Positions 8,521-16,452 of a DNA stretch of 64,000 bases are shown piece by piece. The DNA is from Paenibacillus koleovorans NBRC 103111 (GTDB lineage Bacteria; Bacillota; Bacilli; Paenibacillales; NBRC-103111), in NCBI RefSeq assembly GCF_004000845.1, contig NZ_BIMA01000002.1:62001-126000 (forward strand), read 5' to 3'. Positions within the stretch are counted from its first letter, which is position 1, and each line of letters begins with the position of its first letter. Below the pieces are notes generated by a model. That model saw only the letters and a program-made list of their open reading frames with translations. It searched no databases and was not told the origin of the DNA. The position numbers and the translations under genes are program-made.

Positions 8521-8856
8521 CATTCGACCGCTATACTAATACCCACTACACACCATCCTCCCCGGTCAAGCGGTAAGCCCCTGCTGCTTAACTTTTTGGC
8601 CAGCTGGTGCGAGCCTTGCAAAAACGAAATGCTCGTGCTGGAGCAGCTGTATGCGCAGTACGAGGAGCAGGTCGACGTTGTCACTATCAAATTAACCGGA
8701 AAAGACCAGCTTGCCGAGGTCAACCGCTTTATCGCCGAATACCGCCTAACCTTGCCCGTCCTGCTCGGCAATACTATCGCAGCCGCCGAAACGTACCGTA
8801 TCATCCAAGTGCCGACCACCTACTTCATCGACAGAAAAGGGTTCATCGCTCATTGA
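8521..8856 (+). pseudogene. Fragment of a ResA/TlpA-type thiol-disulfide oxidoreductase
   Basis: The in-frame sequence from 8566 reads SSGKPLLLNFLASWCEPCKNEM, carrying the WCxPC thioredoxin active site and the family's GKP-LLNF-ASWC strand. The frame continues through the cis-Pro segment (QVPTTYFIDRKG) and stops soon after. It lacks the N-terminal signal or membrane anchor, being preceded by a stop at 8518-8520, and lacks the last strand and helix of the fold. There is no ribosome site in front. It is therefore best read as a decayed copy, although a small protein from TTG 8596 cannot be excluded. Confidence 0.7.
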
Positions 8857-8983
8857 GTCCTAGTTGCTCGCACCTGACTCTCAGGCCAGAAATAACGCTA
8901 CCGCATCATCTTATTTCGCTCCCGGAAGGTGTGAATCGTCCAAGCCCGGGCAAATAGCGCTATGGTATCTGCCAAACGCCCGC

Positions 8984-9030
8984 AAAAAAACCACGCATTC
9001 GAGTGATTTTCCCCATCACCGAACGCGTGG
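8984..9030 (-). terminator. guaB: Terminator of the IMP dehydrogenase gene
   Basis: On the minus strand a long hairpin, with outer arms CCACGCGTTCG and CGAATGCGTGG and an inner GTGAT/ATCAC extension, is followed directly by seven Ts. It ends 10 bases past the stop codon. Confidence 0.88.
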
Positions 9031-9039
9031 CTCTTCGAA

Positions 9040-10539
9040 TTACTCAGAAGATAAGCTGCTTTCCTTCAATATAACGTCGTGAGCGCCGCCTTCGACCAAG
9101 CTGGTTGCGGAGACGAGCGTAATTCTGGCTTTGTTCTGCAGCTCCGGAATCGTGAGGGAGCCGCAGTTGCATAGGGTCGATTTGATTTTGCCAAGCGTCT
9201 TGTCGAGGTTCTCGCGCAAGCTGCCGGCGTAAGGCACATACGAGTCGACGCCTTCCTCGAACAGTAGCTCGGACTTGCCTCCCGTGTCGTACCGCTCCCA
9301 GTTGCGCGCGCGGTTCGAGCCTTCGCCCCAGAACTCCTTCACGAAGTTGTTGCCGACCTTCAGCTTCTTCGTCGGACTCTCGTCGAATCGGGCGAAATAG
9401 CGGCCCATCATCAGAAAGTCCGCGCCCATCGCGAGCGCCAGCGTCATATGGTAGTCGTGCACGATACCGCCGTCCGAACAAATCGGCACGTAGATGCCTG
9501 TTTTCTTGAAGTATTCGTCGCGCGCTTCCGCCACTTCCATGACTGCCGAAGCTTGCCCGCGGCCGATCCCCTTCTGCTCGCGCGTGATGCAGATCGAGCC
9601 GCCGCCGATCCCCACCTTCACGAAATCCGCACCGGCTTCCACCAGGTACAAGAATCCTTCCCGATCCACCACATTCCCAGCGCCGATCTTGACGTCGAAA
9701 TTCGACTTCACGTATCTCAGTGTATCGGCTTGCCATTCGCTGAAGCCATCCGAGGAATCAATGACGAGGATGTCCACACCGGCTTCTACTAGGGCAGGCA
9801 CCCGAGTCTGGTAGTCCTTTGAATTGATCCCGCCACCAACGATATAGCTCTTGTTCATATCGAGCAGCTCGTTAGGGTTTTGCTTGTGCGCATCATAGTC
9901 CTTGCGGAAAACGAGGTAGTCCAGCTGCTGGTCCTCCCCGACGATCGGCAAGCAATTCAGCTTGTGCTCCCAGATCAGGTCGTTCGCTTCCGACAGCGAG
10001 ATGCCGCTCTTTCCATAGATCAAGGAGGAGAACGGCGTCATGAACTCTTCCACCTGCTTGTCCAGCGGATCGCGGCTAAGGCGATAATCCCGGCTCGTTA
10101 CGATGCCGAGCAGCTTGCCCGAAGGGCTGCCGTCGTCCGTTACCGCCACGGTGGAGTGGCCGGTCTTCTGCTTCAACGCCAAAACGTCCCGCAGCGTATG
10201 CTGAGGGGTCAGATTCGAGCGGCTTACGACGAAGCCCGCTTTATAGCTTTTCACTTTGCGGACCATGGCCGCTTGGCTTTCCACCGATTGGGAGCCGAAG
10301 ATGAAGGAGATGCCGCCGCACCGCGCGAGCGCCACTGCCATCCCGTCATCGGAGACGGACTGCATGACGGCCGAGGAGAATGGAATATTGAGCGAGATCG
10401 CAGGCTTCTCATCCTTGGCGAACTTGGTGATCGGCGTGCGCAGGCTGACATTTCCCGGGTTGCATTCTTTGGTCGTCAGATTCGGCAGCAACAAAAATTC
10501 ACTGAACGTGCGGGATGGTTCCATGTAATACGTAGCCAC
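9040..10539 (-). CDS. guaB: IMP dehydrogenase, Tritrichomonas-like divergent type
   Basis: A 499-residue protein of the IMP dehydrogenase family, which oxidises IMP to XMP with NAD in guanine nucleotide synthesis. It has a TIM barrel interrupted at about residues 100-215 by two CBS domains. The catalytic loop is [20 protein letters not shown] with Cys317, and the mobile flap contains ARNWERYD with the Arg-Tyr pair. These sequences, and the N-terminus ([19 protein letters not shown]), closely resemble the enzyme of the protozoan Tritrichomonas foetus rather than ordinary Bacillus GuaB. It starts at GTG 10539 behind AGGAGG and stands alone. It may be a second IMPDH in the genome; that is inferred. 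Confidence 0.9.
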   Translation of the reverse strand: MATYYMEPSRTFSEFLLLPNLTTKECNPGNVSLRTPITKFAKDEKPAISLNIPFSSAVMQSVSDDGMAVALARCGGISFIFGSQSVESQAAMVRKVKSYKAGFVVSRSNLTPQHTLRDVLALKQKTGHSTVAVTDDGSPSGKLLGIVTSRDYRLSRDPLDKQVEEFMTPFSSLIYGKSGISLSEANDLIWEHKLNCLPIVGEDQQLDYLVFRKDYDAHKQNPNELLDMNKSYIVGGGINSKDYQTRVPALVEAGVDILVIDSSDGFSEWQADTLRYVKSNFDVKIGAGNVVDREGFLYLVEAGADFVKVGIGGGSICITREQKGIGRGQASAVMEVAEARDEYFKKTGIYVPICSDGGIVHDYHMTLALAMGADFLMMGRYFARFDESPTKKLKVGNNFVKEFWGEGSNRARNWERYDTGGKSELLFEEGVDSYVPYAGSLRENLDKTLGKIKSTLCNCGSLTIPELQNKARITLVSATSLVEGGAHDVILKESSLSSE

Positions 10540-10582
10540 TGTGCTTTTATCCTCCTACTTGGACTCGGGGTAAATTTTTACA

Positions 10583-10612
10583 AGCATACCACCGATCCGC
10601 AAAGGAAGTCAA
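10583..10612 (-). promoter_or_regulatory. Probable sigma-A promoter of guaB
   Basis: TTGACT and TATGCT are separated by 18 bases on the minus strand, 44 bases upstream of the GTG start. No riboswitch-like structure was seen between promoter and start. Confidence 0.6.
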
Positions 10613-10650
10613 TTGAAAATTTTTCATACTTGTTTTCATACAAATAAACA

Positions 10651-10673
10651 GCGAACCCCTTAGCGAGGTCCGC
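10651..10673 (-). terminator. Possible weak terminator after fixX
   Basis: A 7-bp minus-strand stem (GCGGACC with GGTTCGC, one G-U pair) lies 20 bases past fixX and is followed by a short T-rich stretch TGTTTATTT. The T-run is interrupted, so read-through is possible. Confidence 0.4.
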
Positions 10674-10693
10674 TATCTACCGTTGTGAACGGA

Positions 10694-10987
10694 TCAACCA
10701 TACTTATAAGTGATCCCGTACCCGCCCTTCGGATACACCCAATGGATGTTGTCCGAGGGGCATGCGATTCGGCATGTGCCGCATTCGATGCAGTTCTCGT
10801 AAGCGACCGTGGTAATCTTCAGCTTCTTCTCCCATTCATACACATCGGACGGGCAAAAGTAGTTGCAGTCTTTGGTCGTACATTTCAGACATGTGTCGGC
10901 TTCCTTAATAATGAGATGGGATTGATCGTCGCATTTGTACCGGATCGTGAACAGCCTGTCGGAAACGCCGCACTGGCTCTGACTCAT
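10694..10987 (-). CDS. fixX: Ferredoxin-like protein FixX
   Basis: A 97-residue iron-sulfur protein. Cys66, Cys69, Cys72 and Cys76 (CIECGTCRIACP) form one [4Fe-4S] motif; Cys33, Cys36, Cys41 and Cys45 are candidates for a second cluster as in ETF-QO C-terminal domains. The ATG at 10987 overlaps the fixC stop in ATGA. FixX associates with FixC to pass electrons from the bifurcating FixAB flavoprotein to quinone and ferredoxin. It is the last gene of fixABCX. Confidence 0.92.
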   Translation of the reverse strand: MSQSQCGVSDRLFTIRYKCDDQSHLIIKEADTCLKCTTKDCNYFCPSDVYEWEKKLKITTVAYENCIECGTCRIACPSDNIHWVYPKGGYGITYKYG

Positions 10988-12300
10988 CCGTTCATCGCCC
11001 TCCATCCTTTGTACCCGAGCTTGAGCAGGTTCATCGTGCCGCCCGCCGCATCCCGCAGCAGCTTGATTCCTTGCTTCTGCTTCTCGCCCTTCGGCACTCC
11101 GTCGACGGAGAGAAACTGGAAAGCAGCGGCATTCAAAGCGCGGGGCAGCTTGTCGAACAGCAGCTCGGGATCTTCGTCCTTCAACAGCTGATGCATGCCT
11201 TTATACTTCTTCAAATCTTTGTGCACGAACGATTCGCGTACTTTCCGATCGTAACGCTTCAGCGAGGCAGCTGTCGAAATATCCTCTCCAGCCTGCTTCG
11301 CCTCGATGATCGCTTCGGCCGCCAGCCGGCCGGACGTCATCGCGAGATTGGTCCCCTCGCGGTGGACGAAGTTGACGAGCTGGGCGGCATCGCCAGCCAC
11401 GCACCATCCGGCCCCCGACAACGGCGGAATCGAGTTGTAGCCGCCCTCCGGGATAAGATGCCCGGAGTATTCCTTCGTCTCGCCGCCTTGGATGAGCTTG
11501 CGAATCATCGGGTGCTGCTTCACTGCATCGAGAATGGCATACGGCTTCACTTTTTTGTCTCGCAGATGGTTCACCATAACTCCGACGCCGAGCGAAATCG
11601 TTTCCTTGTTCGTGTACAGGAACCCCATCCCGGCCATGCCGAGCGACGTCTCTCCCATGAATTCGATCGTCACGCCTTCGTCGCCTTCGAGCCCGAATCG
11701 GTCCTCGATCTTCTCCTTGGGCAGTGCGATTACTTCCTTCACCGCAAGCGACACTTCATCCGGTTTCCACTCGCGATGGATGCCCATCGCCTTGCCGAGC
11801 AGCGAGTTGACCCCATCCGCGATGATCACGACATCGGCGTACAAGTCGCCATGCTCGCGATCGGTTCGCACGCCGACGACACGATCGCTTTCACGCAACA
11901 CTTCGGTCGCCACCGTCTCGTAGATAGGCAATGCTCCCGCTTGCACCGCTTTGTCCGCGAACCACGGATCGAACTTCACCCGCAGCCCGGTAAAGCAGTT
12001 GAACGGCTCCTTGAACGCTTCATTGCGGTGGCCGAGCGTCACCATCGATTCCTTGCCCATCATCCATAGCCGCTGCTCGACAATATGGCGCTCGACCGGC
12101 GCGTTTCGCTCCTTCCAGAACTCCGGGACGAGCTCCTCGATCTGCTTGCGATATAATACGCCGCCGAACAAATTTTTGGCACCCGGAAACTCGCCTCGCT
12201 CCAGCATGACGACGGACAATCCAGCCCGAGCCATTGTCAACGCGGCAGCGGCTCCGGCCGGACCGGCGCCTACGATAATCGCATCGAATTTTTCGTTCAC
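10984..12300 (-). CDS. fixC: ETF-quinone oxidoreductase FixC
   Basis: A 438-residue FAD protein starting with the Rossmann motif FDAIIVGAGPAGAAAA and ending in the family's membrane-associated region. VAGDAAQLVNFVHREGTNLAM is the second FAD contact. It corresponds to the N-terminal part of mitochondrial ETF-QO, with the ferredoxin domain supplied separately by FixX. It lies 17 bases after fixB and overlaps fixX by 4 bases. Together with FixAB it is expected to accept NADH-derived electrons in a bifurcating complex at the membrane. Confidence 0.93.
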   Translation of the reverse strand: MNEKFDAIIVGAGPAGAAAALTMARAGLSVVMLERGEFPGAKNLFGGVLYRKQIEELVPEFWKERNAPVERHIVEQRLWMMGKESMVTLGHRNEAFKEPFNCFTGLRVKFDPWFADKAVQAGALPIYETVATEVLRESDRVVGVRTDREHGDLYADVVIIADGVNSLLGKAMGIHREWKPDEVSLAVKEVIALPKEKIEDRFGLEGDEGVTIEFMGETSLGMAGMGFLYTNKETISLGVGVMVNHLRDKKVKPYAILDAVKQHPMIRKLIQGGETKEYSGHLIPEGGYNSIPPLSGAGWCVAGDAAQLVNFVHREGTNLAMTSGRLAAEAIIEAKQAGEDISTAASLKRYDRKVRESFVHKDLKKYKGMHQLLKDEDPELLFDKLPRALNAAAFQFLSVDGVPKGEKQKQGIKLLRDAAGGTMNLLKLGYKGWRAMNG

Positions 12301-12317
12301 GTTCGGTTCGCTCCTCT

Positions 12318-13382
12318 CTATCCCGATTGCGTCGCCAGGAGACCGGGCAATCCTCGTCGACTTCGCACCGCTTCGGTAAGCGCCGGCACGATTTGGAACA
12401 GATCGCCTACGATCCCATAGTGCGCAAACTGGAAGATGGGAGCCTCCGGATCCCGGTTAATCGCGACAACGACGTCGGAATGGCTCATCCCTACCGTATG
12501 CTGTACCGCGCCGGAAATGCCGATGGCGAAATATAATTTCGGCCGTACCGTCGAGCCGGTTTGTCCGACTTGATGCTCGTGTTTGATCCAGCCCGCATCC
12601 ACAGCCGCTCTTGAGGCGCCGACGGTGCCGCCAAGCGCATCTGCGAGCTCCTTCAGCATCGCGAACGGCTCGGGACCGCCTAGGCCGCGTCCGCCGGCCA
12701 CGATCACTTCCGCTTCCTCGAGGTTCACATGATCCGTCTCGGCGATGAAATCAAGCACCTGCGCCGCGATATCCGCCTCCTGCATTTCGCAGGAAATCTC
12801 GATGATCTCCGCTTCGCGGGCGTCGTCGCGCGGGGCCGCCTCGAACACGCCGGCGCGAGCCGTCGCCATCTGCGGCCTATACTGCTTGCAGAGAATCGTC
12901 GCCATCATCTTCTCCGAGAAGGCGGGGCGGCTCGCGAGCAGCAGCCGCGACGGAGGCGGCTCCACATCGAGCTCCGTCGTATCGGCGGTCAGCCCGGTCG
13001 GCAAATGCGTGCCGATCGCTCCCGCCAAGTCCCGCCCCGTCGCCGTGGCGCCGAACAGCACGATCTCGGGCTTCGCATCCTCGATCAGCTTCAGCACGAC
13101 CCGGCTGTAAGGTCGGGTCCGATACGTCTTCAACACCGCGGCATCGCATATGTACACTTTGTCCGCGCCATAGGCGACAGCCTCCTTAGCGAGTTGGCCG
13201 ACTTCATGGCCCATCACGAGCGCCAGCAGCGGCACGTCCAATTTCGCGGCAAGCTTGCGGCCTTCGCCAAGCAGCTGCCAGGATACCGACTTGGCCGCAC
13301 CGTCTCGCTGCTCCACTACGATCAGGACGCCGCGATATGCCGACCAGTCGGGCATTTGCTCTTCGTTTCGTTCCTTCGACAT
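12318..13382 (-). CDS. fixB: Electron transfer flavoprotein alpha subunit FixB
   Basis: A 354-residue protein with the C-terminal FAD-binding domain of ETF alpha: GGRGLGG, GWIKHEHQVGQTGSTVRP, and the signature IGISGAVQHTVGMS...INRDPEAPIF. The N-terminal domain has the adenine-nucleotide alpha hydrolase fold. It begins 4 bases after fixA ends. Compared with the EtfA at 36.6 kb it is longer at the N-terminus and clearly a different paralogue. With FixA it forms the flavoprotein heterodimer that, in bifurcating systems, carries a second FAD. Confidence 0.93.
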   Translation of the reverse strand: MSKERNEEQMPDWSAYRGVLIVVEQRDGAAKSVSWQLLGEGRKLAAKLDVPLLALVMGHEVGQLAKEAVAYGADKVYICDAAVLKTYRTRPYSRVVLKLIEDAKPEIVLFGATATGRDLAGAIGTHLPTGLTADTTELDVEPPPSRLLLASRPAFSEKMMATILCKQYRPQMATARAGVFEAAPRDDAREAEIIEISCEMQEADIAAQVLDFIAETDHVNLEEAEVIVAGGRGLGGPEPFAMLKELADALGGTVGASRAAVDAGWIKHEHQVGQTGSTVRPKLYFAIGISGAVQHTVGMSHSDVVVAINRDPEAPIFQFAHYGIVGDLFQIVPALTEAVRSRRGLPGLLATQSG

Positions 13383-13386
13383 GGCG

Positions 13387-14295
13387 CTACACCCCTTCTC
13401 CGGAATTTTGCGCGACGGCCGACTCTATTTGATTAATGGCATTAACAGTTCCTGCTCCAGGCTTCAACCAGCCTAACCGATCTGCGATCGGGCTGCTCCA
13501 CAGCTGCTCGATCAGCTTCTCGGCCATGTCGCCGGAGCTCGCGCCTTCGATTTTAACGGACTTGACTGCTTTAGCTTCCGGTACCCAAGTTTTGGCGACG
13601 ATCGTCGGGGAGCCTTTGAGCCCAATTTTCGACCGATCCAAACCCGGAAAATCCGCCGTCGTCCACACCACCGGCTTGTATCTAGCCGCACGGATCATAC
13701 CGGGGAGTGACGCGCGCCTTACTTTGTTCAGCTCCTTCAGAGCGGTAATCAGCACCGGCATCGCCGTCTCGACCACTTCAATGCCGTCCTCCAAGTGCCG
13801 CTGAACCGTAACGCGACGCGTTTGCTCGTCTACTCGCACCACTTTGTTCACATACGTCAATTGCTCCGTATCCAGCCTGCAGGCGACGCCTGGCCCCACT
13901 TGTCCCGTATCGCCGTCCAGCGTCTGTTTGCCGCAAAAAATAATATCGACCGGCCCCCAAAGCTCTTCCACCTTGCGAATCGTCTCCGCAACCACGTACG
14001 AGGTTGCCAGCGTATCCGCCCCCGCGAAGCCGCGGTCCGTGACGAGCACCGCTTCATCGGCGCCTAACGAGATGCATTCCTTGAGCCCCTTCTCCGCCGG
14101 CGGGGGCCCCATCGTCACGACCGTCACCCTTGCCCCCTGCTCGTCCTTGATGCGGAGCGCCTCTTCCAGACCGTGCATGTCATAGAAGTTGACGATGCTC
14201 GGAACGCCTTGACGGATGAGCGTGTTCGTTTTCGGATCGATCCGGATTTCGCGGCTGTCGGGCACTTGCTTGACACATACGACAATATGCAGCAT
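13387..14295 (-). CDS. fixA: Electron transfer flavoprotein beta subunit FixA
   Basis: A 302-residue ETF beta protein with the typical N-terminus IVVCVKQVPDSREIRIDP, VTMGPPPAEKGLKECISLGADEAVLVTDR, and FCGKQTLDGDTGQVGP. This Q-x2-D-x4-QVGP segment is characteristic of bifurcating ETF beta subunits, while simple ETFs such as the one at 35.7 kb have a shorter version. First of the fix genes proper, 66 bases behind a small membrane-protein gene that probably shares its transcript. Confidence 0.93.
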   Translation of the reverse strand: MLHIVVCVKQVPDSREIRIDPKTNTLIRQGVPSIVNFYDMHGLEEALRIKDEQGARVTVVTMGPPPAEKGLKECISLGADEAVLVTDRGFAGADTLATSYVVAETIRKVEELWGPVDIIFCGKQTLDGDTGQVGPGVACRLDTEQLTYVNKVVRVDEQTRRVTVQRHLEDGIEVVETAMPVLITALKELNKVRRASLPGMIRAARYKPVVWTTADFPGLDRSKIGLKGSPTIVAKTWVPEAKAVKSVKIEGASSGDMAEKLIEQLWSSPIADRLGWLKPGAGTVNAINQIESAVAQNSGEGV

Positions 14296-14361
14296 GAACT
14301 GTTACCTCCTACCCTGTCTCCCTTGTTTCCATTGACCGTACCAGCATCATGAAGCGCTTCC

Positions 14362-14523
14362 TCATGACTCAAACTCCATGTCCTTGCGGGTCATCGTCGT
14401 CCCTTTCCACACCGTCTGAAAATCCAGGTCGACCGTATCTTTTTGCAGCCCCAAATAGAGCAAATAAGCCAAGCCTCCGAACACGACAAGCAGGCCTCCC
14501 GTCAACAACAGAAACGCTACCAT
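14362..14523 (-). CDS. Small single-pass membrane protein preceding fixA
   Basis: A 53-residue protein starting at ATG 14523, with an AGGAGAGGG site 4 bases upstream. Residues 2-23 (VAFLLLTGG...AYLLYLG) form one membrane helix, followed by a charged cytoplasmic or external tail ending TRKDMEFES. The frame is open to 14628 but the upstream part looks non-coding. It sits between the terminator of the FhuF-like gene and fixA, so it should be the first cistron of the fix transcript and may anchor or assist the complex. I do not recognise a family. Confidence 0.65.
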   Translation of the reverse strand: MVAFLLLTGGLLVVFGGLAYLLYLGLQKDTVDLDFQTVWKGTTMTRKDMEFES

Positions 14524-14617
14524 CCCGGACCCTCTCCTTCCTTGCTCGGCTCTTTTCCCCGATACGATTGACCGTTGACACAACCCTAGCTTGCTACCAT
14601 ATATATGTCCGAGAACG

Positions 14618-14640
14618 AAAAAAAGCACCTAAAAGGCGCT
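14618..14640 (-). terminator. Terminator of the FhuF-like gene
   Basis: On the minus strand AGCGCCT pairs with AGGTGCT (one G-U) around a TTT loop, followed by six Ts. It separates the iron-reductase transcript from the fix transcript. Confidence 0.8.
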
Positions 14641-14687
14641 CTTTTCAAAAAGATAGAGAGATTGTGAGGGTTCGTGGGCAGATGCCG

Positions 14688-15524
14688 CTACATAGATCGC
14701 AATTTCTGAAGTCTCTCCTCGCGGTCCGTTTCTTTCAGGCGGGGGCATGTATAGCAATATTGGCCTTCCCCCGTTTTGTAATAGAGGCAGCAGGCGTTTT
14801 TCATCCGGATTTGTTTCGTGCAATCCTTCGGATCCTCGAGCCATCGCACCTTCACATCCAACGGATTTTTTACTCGTCCGAAAACGTCGGCGCTTAGCTG
14901 CTTCACAATCGAATAGTCTTGATTCAAACGGTCGAGCTGAGCTTGATAGTACGATGCCTGCTCCGGCTCCCGTTCCCCCGATTGCTGCAGCTCTTGCTGC
15001 AGGGCGGAGATGTAATAATTGAACCGTGTAGGAAATTGGCCCCAAAGCTGTCCCAGATCGTAGCCGCTAACTTCGCTAATCGTGGCAAGCAACGGGTAGG
15101 CGGTGTCGCGGTAGTAAGTGCGCAGCGTATCCTTGCACCAATTATGGCGGGCATTCTCTTCTTCAGGACCGATCGTCTCCTTCGGAGACTGAACCACGAT
15201 TACAAGCTTATAATAAGCTCCGGCGGTGCAGAGCTGTATCGTTATCGCATCCAGAGGCAGCTCCAGCCCCCGATTCCAAAGCGAAATCGAACCCTGAAGC
15301 GTAATCGCTACCATCGAGAAATAAGCGGCCAAATAAGCGGCAGGCGCCGAGATGTCCGTTGCTTTAAGCAGGTCGCCGTATGTAGTCAGAAATTCCTGCA
15401 TCCGTTCGCGACGTGACAGCTCGTCTGCACGAATTGTGAAGATGGACTCCTCCATCGGTGTTGTGCGAAAGCCGAATTTTTGCTCCAGCCATTCATAGTC
15501 GATCTTCGTAGCCAACGCTTGCAT
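14688..15524 (-). CDS. FhuF-like siderophore ferric-iron reductase
   Basis: A 278-residue protein ending with Cys245-Cys246-x10-Cys257-x2-Cys260 (CCLYY...YCYTCP), the unusual [2Fe-2S] cluster motif of FhuF family ferric reductases. The central helical region (ISAPAAYLAAYFSM) also fits. Members reduce ferric iron bound to siderophores in the cytoplasm and so release it. The gene starts at ATG 15524 behind AAGGGAT and is preceded by a near-perfect Fur box, which supports an iron-starvation role. It is flanked on both sides by terminators and so is monocistronic. Confidence 0.85.
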   Translation of the reverse strand: MQALATKIDYEWLEQKFGFRTTPMEESIFTIRADELSRRERMQEFLTTYGDLLKATDISAPAAYLAAYFSMVAITLQGSISLWNRGLELPLDAITIQLCTAGAYYKLVIVVQSPKETIGPEEENARHNWCKDTLRTYYRDTAYPLLATISEVSGYDLGQLWGQFPTRFNYYISALQQELQQSGEREPEQASYYQAQLDRLNQDYSIVKQLSADVFGRVKNPLDVKVRWLEDPKDCTKQIRMKNACCLYYKTGEGQYCYTCPRLKETDREERLQKLRSM

Positions 15525-15565
15525 GGTATCGCATCCCTTGTAAGTATCGGTTTGGCATTGAACGT

Positions 15566-15584
15566 GATAGTGATAATCATTTTC
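15566..15584 (-). promoter_or_regulatory. Fur box upstream of the FhuF-like gene
   Basis: On the plus strand GATAGTGATAATCATTTTC matches the 19-base Fur consensus GATAATGATAATCATTATC at 17 of 19 positions. It lies 42 bases upstream of the start codon, as expected for iron-dependent repression. Confidence 0.8.
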
Positions 15585-15625
15585 ATTATAGTAGCTGATT
15601 GGCGATTTGTCTAGATTGAGTTGCC

Positions 15626-15656
15626 AAAAAGACCTCCCCGAAAGTCGGAAGGTCTT
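15626..15656 (-). terminator. Terminator of the eight-gene amino-acid operon
   Basis: On the minus strand AGACCT pairs with AGGTCT, with an inner TCCGA/TCGGG extension, followed by five Ts. It lies 27 bases past the amidohydrolase stop and closes the operon that starts at 23740. Confidence 0.75.
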
Positions 15657-15682
15657 CTCTGCTCGCAGGTTCGCGTATTCAA

Positions 15683-16432
15683 CTAAGAGGCATACTTCAA
15701 ATTGAACAGCTTGATCGTGTTGCCGCTGTAGATGAGGCTGCGTTCCTCCTCAGTCAGGTCCGCTTCCTCCACTTGGCCGAAGTTCGTGATGTACGAGCAG
15801 CCCGGCATATCGGAGCCGAACAGGATGCGTTCCGCACCGAGCATCTTGACTGCGTAGTCCACTTCCTCGCGGCGGAAAATCGAGCCGGAAAAGTCCGTCA
15901 CGACGTTCGGATAGTCGCGGATCGCCTTGAGCCCGTGATAGTGGTTGCCCCCAAAATGCGCCATAATGAGCTTCGCCTGCGGGTAACGCTGCGCCAGCTC
16001 GGCCACATGAGGTCCTGTCGTCTCATCCGGGAGCTGGTTGATCGCCTTGTAAAACGCGTGCAGCAAAATCGGAATATCGTACTCGATGCATTTCTCGATC
16101 AACGGGAAAACACTTTGATGAGTGCAATAGGTGGCGATCCACAGCTTGAGCCCGATCATGCCCGTCTCCTCGATGCCGCGGCGCAGTACGTCCATAGCGT
16201 CGTCATGCGTCGGATTCACATACACATATCCTTCCGCCACATCCCGGTGCTCTTTGAGGAAACGGGCTACGTCAGCATTTTGCCCCTTCACTTGTTCCTT
16301 GGTCGAATACTGCGTCTGCAAGCCGGATACGAACACTTTGTCGATTCCGTATCGCTCGCAATTCGTCACCAAGTCCCGTGCGTGCTGCTCGTAACGCCCG
16401 TGCCAAATATGCGTATGCATGTCGATAATCAC
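15683..16432 (-). CDS. Amidohydrolase family 2 protein
   Basis: A 249-residue metal-dependent hydrolase. IIDMHTHIW gives the H-x-H pair, ILLHAFY the middle His region, IMAHFGGNH a further His, and ILFGSDMPG the conserved Asp. The start is GTG 16432: AGGAGGGG lies 5 bases upstream, whereas the longer open frame to 16756 overlaps the IclR gene. It is the last gene of the eight-gene operon, 20 bases behind the regulator. The family includes hydrolases and decarboxylases of small cyclic or acyl compounds; the substrate is unknown. Confidence 0.85.
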   Translation of the reverse strand: MIIDMHTHIWHGRYEQHARDLVTNCERYGIDKVFVSGLQTQYSTKEQVKGQNADVARFLKEHRDVAEGYVYVNPTHDDAMDVLRRGIEETGMIGLKLWIATYCTHQSVFPLIEKCIEYDIPILLHAFYKAINQLPDETTGPHVAELAQRYPQAKLIMAHFGGNHYHGLKAIRDYPNVVTDFSGSIFRREEVDYAVKMLGAERILFGSDMPGCSYITNFGQVEEADLTEEERSLIYSGNTIKLFNLKYAS

Positions 16433-16452
16433 AGGGGCCCCTCCTCTTCGTG

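Noticed and set aside
8864-9082. 72-codon plus-strand frame
   Set aside because: It overlaps the terminator and 3' end of the IMP dehydrogenase gene and has no ribosome site.
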